Part shown: piece after piece, positions 37,407 to 45,605 of the stretch | Layout: each line of letters starts with the position of its first letter | Numbering within the stretch: the stretch's first letter is position 1 | Assembly: GCA_024235635.1 (NCBI GenBank) | Contig: JACKMA010000002.1 | Span: 248,001-312,000 of the forward strand | Direction: 5' to 3' | Origin: Zoogloeaceae bacterium | GTDB lineage: Bacteria; Pseudomonadota; Gammaproteobacteria; Burkholderiales; Rhodocyclaceae | DNA: 64,000 bases | The notes under the pieces: model-generated | What the model was told of the DNA's origin: nothing | What the model saw: only the letters and a program-made list of their open reading frames with translations | Database searches by the model: none | Translations under genes and position numbers: made by a program

Positions 37407-37462
37407 CGTGGACTCCTGGTGTGAGTGAAGCATAGCCGGGCCGGTGGTGGCGGCCCGACTTG

Positions 37463-40400
37463 TCAATGAAAGTTTCTGGCTGCGGTCATCAGCCTGCCGA
37501 GCAGGGCGGAGTGATCCACCACCCGGCTCGCCACCAGATGCACGACCCGCCCTTCGCGACGGATCTGGCCGAACACGCCGAGCAGCCGTGCGCCCAGCAG
37601 TTCGCGCCGCTGCCGGCCCACCAGGGCCTCGTGCACGACCACGTTCACGAGGCCGGTTTCGTCTTCCAGCGTGACGAACATCGTGCCCTTGGCCGTGCTC
37701 GGGCGCTGGCGGCAGGTGACGATGCCGGCGCCGCGGACGAGCTTGCGGTCCGGATAGGCGTTGAGTTCGCCGGCCGGCACGAAGCGCAGGCGGGCCAGCC
37801 GCTCGCGCAGCAGGGCCAGCGGATGGCGCCCCAGCGTGAAGCCCAGCGCCGCGTAGTCGGCCACCAGTTCCTCGCCTTCGGCCGCGGCCGGCAGCGCCAG
37901 CACGGGCTCGTGCACCGGTGCCTCGGCCAGCACGCCGTCGCGCGGGCGCTCGCCGGCGGCCTGCCACAGGGCCTGGCGGCGGTGGCCGGCGAGGGTCGCC
38001 AGCGCGCCGGCGGCGGCCAGCAGGCGCCGCTCGCGGGCATCGAGCCGGGCGCGGGCGGCGACATCGTCCACCCCGGCGAAGGGGGCCTGCGCGCGCGCCA
38101 GCACGATGCGCTCGGCTGCCGCCAGCGACAGCCCCCGGACCATGCGCAGGCCGAGCCGGGCAGCCGGCCGGGCATCGAGCCGGTAGCCGGCCAGCATGTC
38201 GCCGCCGGTTCCCGCCTCACCGGGCTGCGCCGCCTCCAGCGCGCAGTCCCAGCCGCTGACGGTGACGTCCGCCGGGCGTACCTCGACGCCGTGGCGGCGG
38301 GCGTCCTGGATCAGCTGCGACGGCGCGTAGAAGCCCATCGGCTGGCTGTTCAGCAGTGCGCACAGGAAGGCCGCCGGCTCGAAGCGCTTGAGCCAGGCCG
38401 AGAAATACACCAGCAGCGCGAAGCTGGCGGCATGGGATTCGGGGAAGCCGTAGCTGCCGAAGCCCTGGATCTGGCGGCAGATCTGCTCGGCGAAGGCAGG
38501 CGCGTAGCCGCGCGCCAGCATGCCGTCGATCAGCCGCTGCTGGTAGCGCTCGAGCTCGCCCTGGCGGCGCCAGGCGCCCATCGAGCGGCGCAGCTGGTCG
38601 GCCTCGCCGGGCGAGAAGCCGGCGGCGACGATCGCCAGCTGCATCACCTGCTCCTGGAAGATCGGCACCCCGAGGGTGCGTTCCAGCACCGAGCGGATGT
38701 TGCCGCCGGCGGGTTCGGTGGCGCGGGCCGGGTCCGGCGCCGGGTACTCGATGGCCTCGCCGCGGGCCAGCCGCTCGCGCGCCTTCAGGTAGGGATGCAC
38801 CATGCCGCCCTGGATCGGCCCGGGGCGCACGATCGCCACCTCCACCACCAGGTCGTAGAAGCCGGTGGGCTTCAGCCGCGGCAGCATCGTCATCTGCGCC
38901 CGCGACTCCACCTGGAAGACGCCCACCGAGTCGGCCTCGGACAGCATTTGGTAGACGCCCGGCACCTCCTTCGGGATCTCCGCCAGCCGGAACTCGCGGC
39001 CGCGCCAGCGCGACACCATCGCCAGGCAGCGCGACAGCGCCGACAGCATGCCCAGCGCCAGCACGTCGATCTTCAACAGGCCCAGCGCGTCGAGATCGTC
39101 CTTGTCCCACTGGATGATGCTGCGCCCCTCCATCGCCGCGTTCTCGACCGGCACCAGCTCGTCGAGGCGGCCGCGGGCGATGACGAAGCCGCCGACGTGC
39201 TGCGACAGGTGGCGCGGAAAGCCGAGCAGGGTGGTGGTCAGCGCCACCAGCCGCCGCACCACCGGGCTGGCCGGGTCGAGCCCGGCCTCGACCAGACGCT
39301 CGGGCGCCAGCGTGCCCTTGTCCCACCAGCCATAGCCACGCGACAGGCGGTCGAGGGTGCCGGGATCGAGCCCCAGCGCGCGGCCGATGTCGCGCAGCGC
39401 GCTCTTCGGCCGATAGCTGATCACCGTGGCCGCCAGCGCCGCCCGCTCACGGCCGTACTTGGTATACAGGTACTGGATCACCTCCTCGCGCCGCTCGTGC
39501 TCGAAGTCCACGTCGATGTCGGGCGGCTCGTTGCGCTCCTTCGAGATGAAGCGCTCGATTAGCATGATGCCCAGTTCCGGATGCACCTCGGTGATGCCCA
39601 GCGCCCAGCACACCACCGAGTTGGCCGCCGAGCCGCGCCCCTGGCACAGGATGCCGCGGCCCCGCGCGAAGGCGACGATGTCGAACACGGTGAGGAAATA
39701 GGGCTCGTAGCCGAGCTCGCCGATCAGCGTCAGCTCGTGCTCCACCAGCGCCCGCACCCGCGCCGGCACCGGATCGTCGGCCGCCGCCGGACGGGCGACG
39801 GCGCCCGGCTCGGGGTGGCTGGCGTAGTGGTCGGCGCCGGAGTAGCGCCACGCCAGCCCGCCCTCGGTGAGCCGGCGCAGCCAGCCGGCCGGTGTCTCGC
39901 CCGGCGGCACCAGCTCGGCCGGGTATTCGTAGCGCAGCTCGTCGAGGCTGAAGTGGCACAGCGCCGCCACCCGCAGCGTCTCGGCCAGCAGCGCCGGCGG
40001 GTAGCGCCGCGCCAGCGCCGCCCGGCTGTGCAGTCGCCGCTCGCCGTTGGGCGCCAGCCGCAGCCCGGCTTCGGCCACCGTGCATCTGAGCCGCAGCGCC
40101 GCCAGCGCATCGGCCAGCGGCCGGCGCGCGGCCTCGTGCATCAGCGCGCCGCTGGCCGCCAGCAGCGGCAGCGCGGCGGCCTCGCCGACCGCCTGCAGCC
40201 GCGCCAGCCGCGCGCCATCGCCGGCCGCCAGCGCGCGCGCCACCGCCAGCCACGCCCGCTCGCCGAACAGCCCCTTCAGCCAACGCCCGGCCGCCACCAG
40301 CGGCTCGGCCGCCGGCAGGCCGTCGCGCGGCGTCAGCATGAGCGCCAGGCAACCCGGCAGGCCGTCGGCCAGATCCGCCATCGCCAGCCGGTAATCCCCC

Positions 40401-40711
40401 TTGTCCGCCCGCCGCCGGCCGAGCGTGATCAGCCGCGAGAGCCGCCCGTAGCCGCCCCGGTCCGCAGCCAGCAACACCAGTCGCGGCCCCTCCGCCAGCC
40501 GGATCTCGGTGCCGACGATCAGTTCGAGCTTCAGCGCCTGCTTGCGGATTGCCAGATGGGCGCGGACCACGCCGGCCAGCGAGCACTCGTCGGTGATCGC
40601 CAGCGCCCGATAGCCCAGCGCCGCGGCCCGCTCGACCAGTTCCTCCGGGTGGGAGGCGCCGGTCAGGAAGGTGAAGTTGGACAGGCAGTGCAGCTCGGCG
40701 TAGGCGGGCAT
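37463..40711 (-). CDS. dnaE2: Error-prone DNA polymerase ImuC/DnaE2
   Basis: The 1082-residue alpha subunit of the C-family translesion polymerase. It starts MPAYAELHCLSNFTFLTGASHPEELVERA, the ImuC N-terminal PHP-type domain, has the palm GRGSAANSVVCWALGITEVHP and the acidic catalytic pair in EPPDIDVDFEHERREEVIQYLYTKYG, then the finger and thumb part and a C-terminal OB-fold. It normally works in an imuA-imuB-imuC mutasome under LexA control; neither imuA nor imuB is in this window. Here the gene begins 12 bases after the end of the broken integron integrase gene on the same strand. Confidence 0.93.
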   Translation of the reverse strand: MPAYAELHCLSNFTFLTGASHPEELVERAAALGYRALAITDECSLAGVVRAHLAIRKQALKLELIVGTEIRLAEGPRLVLLAADRGGYGRLSRLITLGRRRADKGDYRLAMADLADGLPGCLALMLTPRDGLPAAEPLVAAGRWLKGLFGERAWLAVARALAAGDGARLARLQAVGEAAALPLLAASGALMHEAARRPLADALAALRLRCTVAEAGLRLAPNGERRLHSRAALARRYPPALLAETLRVAALCHFSLDELRYEYPAELVPPGETPAGWLRRLTEGGLAWRYSGADHYASHPEPGAVARPAAADDPVPARVRALVEHELTLIGELGYEPYFLTVFDIVAFARGRGILCQGRGSAANSVVCWALGITEVHPELGIMLIERFISKERNEPPDIDVDFEHERREEVIQYLYTKYGRERAALAATVISYRPKSALRDIGRALGLDPGTLDRLSRGYGWWDKGTLAPERLVEAGLDPASPVVRRLVALTTTLLGFPRHLSQHVGGFVIARGRLDELVPVENAAMEGRSIIQWDKDDLDALGLLKIDVLALGMLSALSRCLAMVSRWRGREFRLAEIPKEVPGVYQMLSEADSVGVFQVESRAQMTMLPRLKPTGFYDLVVEVAIVRPGPIQGGMVHPYLKARERLARGEAIEYPAPDPARATEPAGGNIRSVLERTLGVPIFQEQVMQLAIVAAGFSPGEADQLRRSMGAWRRQGELERYQQRLIDGMLARGYAPAFAEQICRQIQGFGSYGFPESHAASFALLVYFSAWLKRFEPAAFLCALLNSQPMGFYAPSQLIQDARRHGVEVRPADVTVSGWDCALEAAQPGEAGTGGDMLAGYRLDARPAARLGLRMVRGLSLAAAERIVLARAQAPFAGVDDVAARARLDARERRLLAAAGALATLAGHRRQALWQAAGERPRDGVLAEAPVHEPVLALPAAAEGEELVADYAALGFTLGRHPLALLRERLARLRFVPAGELNAYPDRKLVRGAGIVTCRQRPSTAKGTMFVTLEDETGLVNVVVHEALVGRQRRELLGARLLGVFGQIRREGRVVHLVASRVVDHSALLGRLMTAARNFH

Positions 40712-40723
40712 GGTGGGACATGC

Positions 40724-41964
40724 TCAGGCGAGGCGGTCGAGCGGACTGACGACGCCGGCGGCGCCGCGGTTGAGGACGTGGGTGTAGATCATCGTGGTCG
40801 ACACGTCCGAATGGCCAGGGGCCTGCCGGCCCTGTCGGCGTGGGGCACGTTGTGTCCACACGGTGCCTCGACAAGGCGCGCGACGCAGCCAAGAGTGGAC
40901 CTCTTGGCAAGGAGCGCAACGCCGTCGAGGTGCCGTGTGGGCGCAACCCGCCGGGCTCGCCGAGCCGGGCGCAGATGGCGCTGAGCGCCAGACCATTCCT
41001 GCCCGGGGCTGACGACCTGAAACCGGGTGGCGAGCGTGCCGTGCGCAGACAGGGCTGGCAGGCCCCCCTCCTGCACCGTGCGGATGTCGCTGCCGGATTC
41101 GAGCAGATGGGTGGCGAAGGAATGCCTCAGCGTGTGAACGCTCACCGGCCGACAGATGCCGGCGGCCAGGCTCGCCCGCTTGATCGCTCGCTGCAGGCTT
41201 TTCTCGTGCACATGATGCCTGCGCGTTACGCCGCTGACCGGATCCGTCGATAGATCCGGTGCAGGAAACAACCAGAACCAGGCCCAGCTGACCGGTGCAT
41301 TCGGATACTTGCGGGCCAATGCATAGGGCAACTGCACGCCGGGCCGATCCAGCCGGCGATCCTGCTCGAACAGGGCGCGGGCATCGGCAATCTGCTGCGC
41401 GAGCCCGCCGCGGAGCGAAGCCGGCAGCACCGTGACCCGGTCCTTGCCGCCCTTGCCGTCACGAACGCGGATCTCGCCCCGTTGAAGATCGATGTCCTTG
41501 ATGCGCAGGCGCAAGGCTTCCATCAGCCGCATGCCCGAGCCGTAGATCAGGCGTGCCATCAGCGCATGCCGGCCCGACAGGGCGGCGAGCAGCGCTTGTA
41601 CGTCGGCGAGATTCAGAACGGTCGGCAGGCGAGCGGGTTTCTTCGGCCGCTCGAGTTCGTCCAGCCACGGCAACTCGATCTCCAGCACATGGCGGTACAG
41701 AAACAGCAGGGCAGACAAGGCCTGCTGATGGGTCGCCGCGGCGACATTCCTTTCGGCGACCAGCCATTTCAGGAAGCTGCGGATCTCATTGGCGCCCATC
41801 TCCTTCGGGTGCCGCATGCCGTGGTGGCGAACGAAAGCGCGAACCCAATAGACATAGGCCTTCTCGGTCCTTAAGCTGTAGTGACGGTAACGAATGGCCT
41901 GGCGCACCTGGTCAAGCAAGCGCGGGGGGCGGGACGAAGGGGAGGCGGGGGTGTCCGGTTTCAT
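40724..41964 (-). pseudogene. intI: Integron integrase IntI, interrupted near the C-terminus
   Basis: Integron tyrosine recombinase. From MKPDTPASPSSR, residues read LLDQVRQAIRYRHYSLRTEKAYVYWVR (N-terminal SAM-like domain), YGSGMRLMEALRLRIKDID (catalytic Arg), the IntI-specific insert KYPNAPVSWAWFWLFP, and SVHTLRHSFATHLLESGSDIRTVQ. The frame then runs into an inserted element (40818-41066) and ends at a stop. The missing end, GHSDVSTTMIYTHVLNRGAAGVVSPLDRL with the catalytic tyrosine, is found past the insertion in another frame. The integrase is therefore inactive. A LexA box overlaps its promoter. Confidence 0.92.
40818..41066. mobile_element. 249-bp palindrome-rich insertion with 32-bp terminal inverted repeats
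   Basis: The ends (40818-40849 and 41035-41066) start GGGGCCTGCC and match at 27 of 32 positions when inverted. Nested inside are a longer inverted pair (GTTGTGTCCACACGG and its partner near 40938-40961), CCAAGAG/CTCTTGG and TGGCGC/GCGCCA. It has no coding capacity. It interrupts the integrase gene between RTVQE and GHSDV; about six bases of the gene seem to be missing and I cannot define a target duplication. This fits a MITE-like non-autonomous element. Confidence 0.75.
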
Positions 41965-41976
41965 GGCTGACATATA

Positions 41977-41992
41977 CTGTACTTGTATACAG
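41977..41992. promoter_or_regulatory. LexA box upstream of the integron integrase
   Basis: CTGTACTTGTATACAG is a full match to the CTGT-N8-ACAG LexA consensus with an AT-rich centre. It lies 12 bases upstream of the integrase ATG, where LexA boxes are known to repress integron integrases. It would also control transcription running into imuC. Confidence 0.82.
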
Positions 41993-42039
41993 GTATATGC
42001 CAGTAATCCGCGCAACGCAAGAGGTTTCGGCTGTCCTCT

Positions 42040-42102
42040 ATGCCAGCTTATCGGACACGACCCAGCTTATCGGACGCCCGTGTCGTCTACTTCTAGTCGG
42101 GC
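42040..42102. repeat. Probable attI region with two direct repeats
   Basis: CCAGCTTATCGGAC occurs twice (42043-42056 and 42062-42075, period 19), as integrase-binding direct repeats do in attI sites. A GTCGGGC heptamer at 42096-42102, close to the GTTRRRY core, probably marks the boundary with the first cassette. The position between intI and the first cassette is the expected one. Confidence 0.6.
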
Positions 42103-42122
42103 GTCACTCAAGGGAGTCTTTC

Positions 42123-42740
42123 ATGCATAGACGTTCGTTCCTTTTCGAACTTCTGCTATCGCCTCTCATTGCGCGCGCGCAGGGTGGCGCAGCGTCAAGA
42201 ATTGCAATCCTTACCGACCTCGTGAATGCGATCGGTGCCGCAGGAGACGCCATATCAAAGCTGACAGCAGGCTTCAGGGATTTGGTGGTCGCAGGAAAAG
42301 ACTCATACAAATTTGTTGCCGCCGCTCGAGAGCGTGATCGCTTGATAGACCTGAGCCGCAGAACCACCAATCTCATCGCTACTCAGAACATCCGAGTGGT
42401 GGAAAACCTCGATCAATATCTTGCGGAGCGCAACCCCACTCAAGATGATTGGGCAAAAGTGGTTCGCAATATTGAAGCCACGCTTGGTTCTGTTCAGGCA
42501 TTGTTGGCCGACGTACAGGCAGAAGATGGCTCTTTTGTTTTGGAGCCAGCCTTTCTAACCTTAAACCAGACCTTGTCATCACGGGCCTCGCTATTGACGC
42601 AACTTGCCGCAATGCCAGCGCCCACATCTAAGGAAGAATTGGCTCTCCTCCGTCAGGCGAGTGCGAAATACAAGCTGCTCATTGCAAATGCGAGGGAGGC
42701 TGTCACTCAGCTAAATGCTTACGTCAAGAGTACGAAATGA
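42123..42740 (+). CDS. Cassette gene 1: exported coiled-coil-like protein of unknown function
   Basis: A 205-residue protein with a likely signal peptide (MHRRSFLFELLLSPLIARAQG) and an otherwise helical, alanine/leucine-rich mature part (repeats of LTDLVNAIGAAGDAISKL type) that may form a helical bundle or coiled coil. I recognise no family. AGGGAG lies 7 bases before the ATG. Its GC content is clearly lower than the flanking chromosome. It is followed directly by an attC site, so it is the first gene cassette of the integron. Confidence 0.75.
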   Translation: MHRRSFLFELLLSPLIARAQGGAASRIAILTDLVNAIGAAGDAISKLTAGFRDLVVAGKDSYKFVAAARERDRLIDLSRRTTNLIATQNIRVVENLDQYLAERNPTQDDWAKVVRNIEATLGSVQALLADVQAEDGSFVLEPAFLTLNQTLSSRASLLTQLAAMPAPTSKEELALLRQASAKYKLLIANAREAVTQLNAYVKSTK

Positions 42741-42741
42741 C

Positions 42742-42813
42742 GCCCAACCCTACGCTCCAGCGGACCGCCAAAAAGCTGCGTTTTTTGTCGTCCGCTGAGC
42801 TTGCACGTTAGAG
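42742..42813 (+). repeat. attC site 1
   Basis: Begins GCCCAAC and ends GTTAGAG, the inverse-core and core heptamers of attC. Between them GCTCCAGCGGAC pairs imperfectly with GTCCGCTGAGC around an AAAAAG/TTTTTT stem. The length is 72 bp. Confidence 0.85.
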
Positions 42814-42841
42814 TTTGAAGAAAAGACATGGGGCATCTTTC

Positions 42842-43267
42842 ATGACAGATAATGATTCATTAGATCTGGAGCCAGAGGATACGGAGGGCACAGCACCGTT
42901 AAGTCACGGAAAGGGGCGACGTGCTTTTTCAAATATCCGAAGGGAACTGTCCGATGAAGAATTATCTTCTCCCGCCGTACAGCGAATGCTGATTGATGAC
43001 AACGAACGTTTAGAAAAAGAGAAATTCGATCTCAGTGAATATCAGAGAAAGTTCCATGATGTTGATAAGAAATCGGCCATACTTGAAGAAAAGCTGAAAT
43101 CTAGCGTATCGCAAGAAGTGATCTTTAGTGTTTGCCTTACCGTTGGTGCGGCCGCGCTCGGCTATGCTCCTTCCGTGTGGGCATCGCAGCCCTCAGGCTA
43201 TATCTCAATCGCCTTTGGTGTGGTGCTAATAATAGGTGGAATCGCTTCTAAGGTGGTGAAGCGATGA
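42842..43267 (+). CDS. Cassette gene 2a: two-helix membrane protein
   Basis: A 141-residue protein. The N-terminal half is acidic and charged with a possible coiled coil (ERLEKEKFDLSEYQRKFHDVDKKSAILEEKL, about 52-82). The C-terminal half has two membrane helices (VIFSVCLTVGAAALGYAPSVW and ISIAFGVVLIIGGIASKVV) in a hairpin. I recognise no family. The start ATG has GGGG 8 bases upstream; an in-frame TTG at 42815 would add nine residues. Its stop overlaps the next start (ATGA), giving a two-gene cassette. Confidence 0.72.
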   Translation: MTDNDSLDLEPEDTEGTAPLSHGKGRRAFSNIRRELSDEELSSPAVQRMLIDDNERLEKEKFDLSEYQRKFHDVDKKSAILEEKLKSSVSQEVIFSVCLTVGAAALGYAPSVWASQPSGYISIAFGVVLIIGGIASKVVKR

Positions 43268-43626
43268 AAATTGACATTCAGTCTGTTGCTGATAAAGGCA
43301 ACTTTGATAAAGAACGTCTGGTGTTAAAGGTCAAGGCTGACACTGATACGGGAGATTATTTGGTAATTGAAACTGGGTTTCACGATGGAGAAGTGACTAC
43401 TGGCACTTACAACACGTATTGGTTTCCGTATAAATCAGTATCCGCTGGAGATCTGGTTGTTGTTTATACCAAAACTGGGAAAGAAAACGTGAAAGACCTT
43501 AAAAACGGTCGCAAAGCGCACTTCTTCTACTGGGGATTAGCTGCTGCCTTGTGGAATAGAGGTGATCGTGCACCTGTGCTACTTCACGCCCCTGAATGGG
43601 TAAGTAAAGCACCAGATGAACTCTAA
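43264..43626 (+). CDS. Cassette gene 2b: lamin-tail-like soluble protein
   Basis: A 120-residue protein without signal peptide. It resembles beta-rich lamin-tail-like or related small domains: IDIQSVADKGNFDKERLVLKV, TDTGDYLVIETGFHDGEVTTG, SAGDLVVVYTKTGKENV and a terminal FFYWGLAAALWNRGDRAPVLLHAPEW. The match is by eye. It is encoded in the same cassette as the two-helix membrane protein with a 4-bp overlap. The pair may act together, but I cannot name a function. Confidence 0.68.
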   Translation: MKIDIQSVADKGNFDKERLVLKVKADTDTGDYLVIETGFHDGEVTTGTYNTYWFPYKSVSAGDLVVVYTKTGKENVKDLKNGRKAHFFYWGLAAALWNRGDRAPVLLHAPEWVSKAPDEL

Positions 43627-43700
43627 CAATGCCATAAACTCGGACCCAAAAAGCTTCGCTGCGCTTCGCTTTTTGGGTCCGGTTATGGCTGGCGCTAGAA
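43620..43700 (+). repeat. attC site 2
   Basis: Starts CTCTAAC inside the end of the previous gene and ends GCTAGAA, a less perfect core. The arms GCCATAA-CGGACCCAAAAAGC and GCTTTTTGGGTCCG-TTATGGC pair over most of their length, a strong attC-type hairpin with a 13-base loop. Confidence 0.78.
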
Positions 43701-43708
43701 GGCTTTTC

Positions 43709-44392
43709 GTGCTCTCCGACCGCATAGTTATCCTTGGTTTTGTTCTCGCTACGTGCGGGCTTGGCCTATTGCGAATTTTTAAGGAGAAGAACCGTATCTC
43801 CGACTGTTGCACACTCGCAGTCGAGTTCATGGAGCACTTGAAGGCTTATGTCCGTAGCCGAGGAAGCGATCTCGAATCCTACGGCTGGCTAATGCACCGC
43901 TCCAACAAGATGCAGTCGCAGCTTGGACTCAGTGGGATATATGCATCCTACCGACCGCCTTACGCAAATTTCCAATATTCAAACTACCCGATTGTTCTCA
44001 ATATGCTACCGGACTTACGGCATGCACTTGATGATTCAATTCTTTCAAATAGCCCTATAGTACATCAGTATTCAATGGCGCTTCAAGACACTCTTGTCCG
44101 TCACCTAGGATCACTTCACGACCAAGATGAAAGAAACAATAGAGCCCTTCGCAATCCTGTCGTCTGGCTCCGGGAGGGGGTTCGCGTGGTCGTAGCGCTA
44201 CCGCTGACAATGCTTGGGTGGCTCGGTGCCATAGGCGAGTCCACCGTTTCGCGCCTTCTATCTAGTCGTATCTTCAAGGCCGTTTCTGCATTCGTAGCCG
44301 TTGTCGGATTTATCAGTGCGGTCATGGGCATCACGCTTGGCTGGGACCAATTTATTCAAATGGTGTTGGCATGGTTTCACAAAGCCTTCTAA
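43709..44392 (+). CDS. Cassette gene 3: membrane protein of unknown function
   Basis: About 227 residues with an N-terminal membrane helix (IVILGFVLATCGLGLLRIF), a long soluble middle (about 30-140) rich in tyrosine and serine, and two C-terminal helices (VVVALPLTMLGWLGAIG and VSAFVAVVGFISAVMGITLG). The topology suggests a membrane sensor or effector with a cytoplasmic or periplasmic domain. No family is recognised. The start is uncertain: GTG at 43709, just after the attC, or an ATG at 43685 within it. Confidence 0.65.
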   Translation: MLSDRIVILGFVLATCGLGLLRIFKEKNRISDCCTLAVEFMEHLKAYVRSRGSDLESYGWLMHRSNKMQSQLGLSGIYASYRPPYANFQYSNYPIVLNMLPDLRHALDDSILSNSPIVHQYSMALQDTLVRHLGSLHDQDERNNRALRNPVVWLREGVRVVVALPLTMLGWLGAIGESTVSRLLSSRIFKAVSAFVAVVGFISAVMGITLGWDQFIQMVLAWFHKAF

Positions 44393-44452
44393 CCTTTCAT
44401 CCACCGGACCTACGCGAAAAGTCGCGAAGGCCGGTGAATTCAAACGTTGGGC
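44387..44452 (+). repeat. attC site 3
   Basis: Begins TTCTAAC, overlapping the last bases of the previous gene, and ends GTTGGGC. CACCGG pairs with CCGGTG, and CGCGA with TCGCG around a short loop. The length is 66 bp. Confidence 0.78.
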
Positions 44453-44492
44453 GCCAAATAGGTCTGTGTGCCAGCATAGGCGCCGGGACTTA

Positions 44493-45605
44493 CTAAGAAG
44501 TGCGTTGGTTACCGTACATTCTATTCGGCTGCGTAGCGTGTGCTCGGATGCCTGAAGAACGCACGGACGATGGCGGGAGTCTTCTGCAGGGAGCGCATGA
44601 AGCGCATCGCCAGCCTTTTCATTTGGTCGGGTCCCTTGATCACGCTGCGGCCCAACTTGTGACTCTTCAGGTGCGCCCAGACGTGTTCGTCAGGATTCAG
44701 ATCGGGCGAATAGGCGGGCAGCCGGAAAAGGCGCAGTCTCCCGTCGAGTCCCTCGATGAATTTCCGAACCTTGGCACTGCGATGTACCGGATGGCCATCG
44801 ACGACGAGGAAGATGGGCCGGGTAGTGCCCTGAAGCAGGCGCTTCAGAAATTCGATGAAGACATCGGCGGTGACGTTGCCGTTGGAGCACATGAATCGCA
44901 GCTGTCCCTTCGGGCTGATGGCCGAGATCAGATTGAGCTTGAAGCGGGCGCCGGTCGTATTCACTGTCGGCGTCAGACCCACCGGAGCCCAGGTGGTGCC
45001 ACTGTGATGGTCCGAGCGCACCGCGGCCTCGTCGCCGAAGAAGATCTCCGCCCCGACCGCCTTGGCTTCTGCGCGGATGCGAGGAAATTCGTTCTCGAGC
45101 CAGTCGTTCACCAGCGCCGGATCGCGCTGGTAGGCACGCGCCAAAGGTCGCTGCGGCGACAAGCCCAGTTTGCGAAGCAGGCGTCCAACACTCACCTCAG
45201 ACATCGCCACCTTGAACTGCGTGCGGATCAGCTCGCGCACCATCGCTCGTGTCCAAAGCGCGAACTCGAACTTGAACTGTTGCGGGTTCGACATCGCAAT
45301 CGTCCGGTACAGCCAATCGAGCGCCTTACCGTCGAGTTTCGGTTTGGCGCCCGGGACGGGCTTCGCACGAAGGGCTTCAAGCCCGCCTTCACGGTACAGC
45401 GCCAACCATTCGTAGATGCGCGGACGGGAAAATCCCAACGCCTTGACCACAACTTCGGGCGATTCGCCCGCTTCAACACGCTGGACGGCCCGGATTCGAA
45501 TCTCTTCGAGCGTGGCATGCGACAGGGAACGACCGTCTCTCTTTTCCATGCCGAATTATCGCACGCCGCAGACCTTCGATGTCCGGTAACCAACTTACGG
45601 CTTAG
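44493..45605 (-). mobile_element. IS630-family insertion sequence
   Basis: About 1.1 kb flanked by TA dinucleotides (44491-44492 and 45606-45607), the usual IS630 target. The ends form inverted repeats: CTAAG..GT..GTTGGTTACCG.ACAT at both sides. It carries one intact transposase gene on the minus strand and is inserted 39 bp after attC 3, in front of the next cassette gene. Confidence 0.82.
44521..45549 (-). CDS. IS630-family transposase
   Basis: A 342-residue DDE transposase. The N-terminal winged/helix-turn-helix part (RAVQRVEAGESPEVVVKALGFSRPRIYEWLALY) is followed by a linker with a second HTH, and then a DDE/DDD catalytic core: FFGDEAAVRS, LVVDGHPVHRSAKV and RLPAYSPDLNPDEHVWAHLKSH. All three acidic positions are present and the frame is unbroken, so it is probably active. 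It fills most of the element and starts 44 bp inside the right terminal repeat. Confidence 0.88.
   Translation of the reverse strand: MEKRDGRSLSHATLEEIRIRAVQRVEAGESPEVVVKALGFSRPRIYEWLALYREGGLEALRAKPVPGAKPKLDGKALDWLYRTIAMSNPQQFKFEFALWTRAMVRELIRTQFKVAMSEVSVGRLLRKLGLSPQRPLARAYQRDPALVNDWLENEFPRIRAEAKAVGAEIFFGDEAAVRSDHHSGTTWAPVGLTPTVNTTGARFKLNLISAISPKGQLRFMCSNGNVTADVFIEFLKRLLQGTTRPIFLVVDGHPVHRSAKVRKFIEGLDGRLRLFRLPAYSPDLNPDEHVWAHLKSHKLGRSVIKGPDQMKRLAMRFMRSLQKTPAIVRAFFRHPSTRYAAE

Noticed and set aside
37463..40711. imuC as the replicative polymerase DnaE1
   Set aside because: The N-terminus and the length of 1082 residues are those of DnaE2/ImuC rather than the approximately 1160-residue DnaE1.
39447..40984. 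Long open frames on both strands opposite imuC (up to 499 codons)
   Set aside because: They are in very GC-rich DNA and antisense or out of frame to a full-length, well-conserved polymerase; their translations are low-complexity Arg/Ala/Gly/Gln-rich.
40818..41066. Interpretation of the element in intI as an attC site
   Set aside because: It lacks GTTRRRY and RYYYAAC core heptamers and has long terminal repeats unlike attC.
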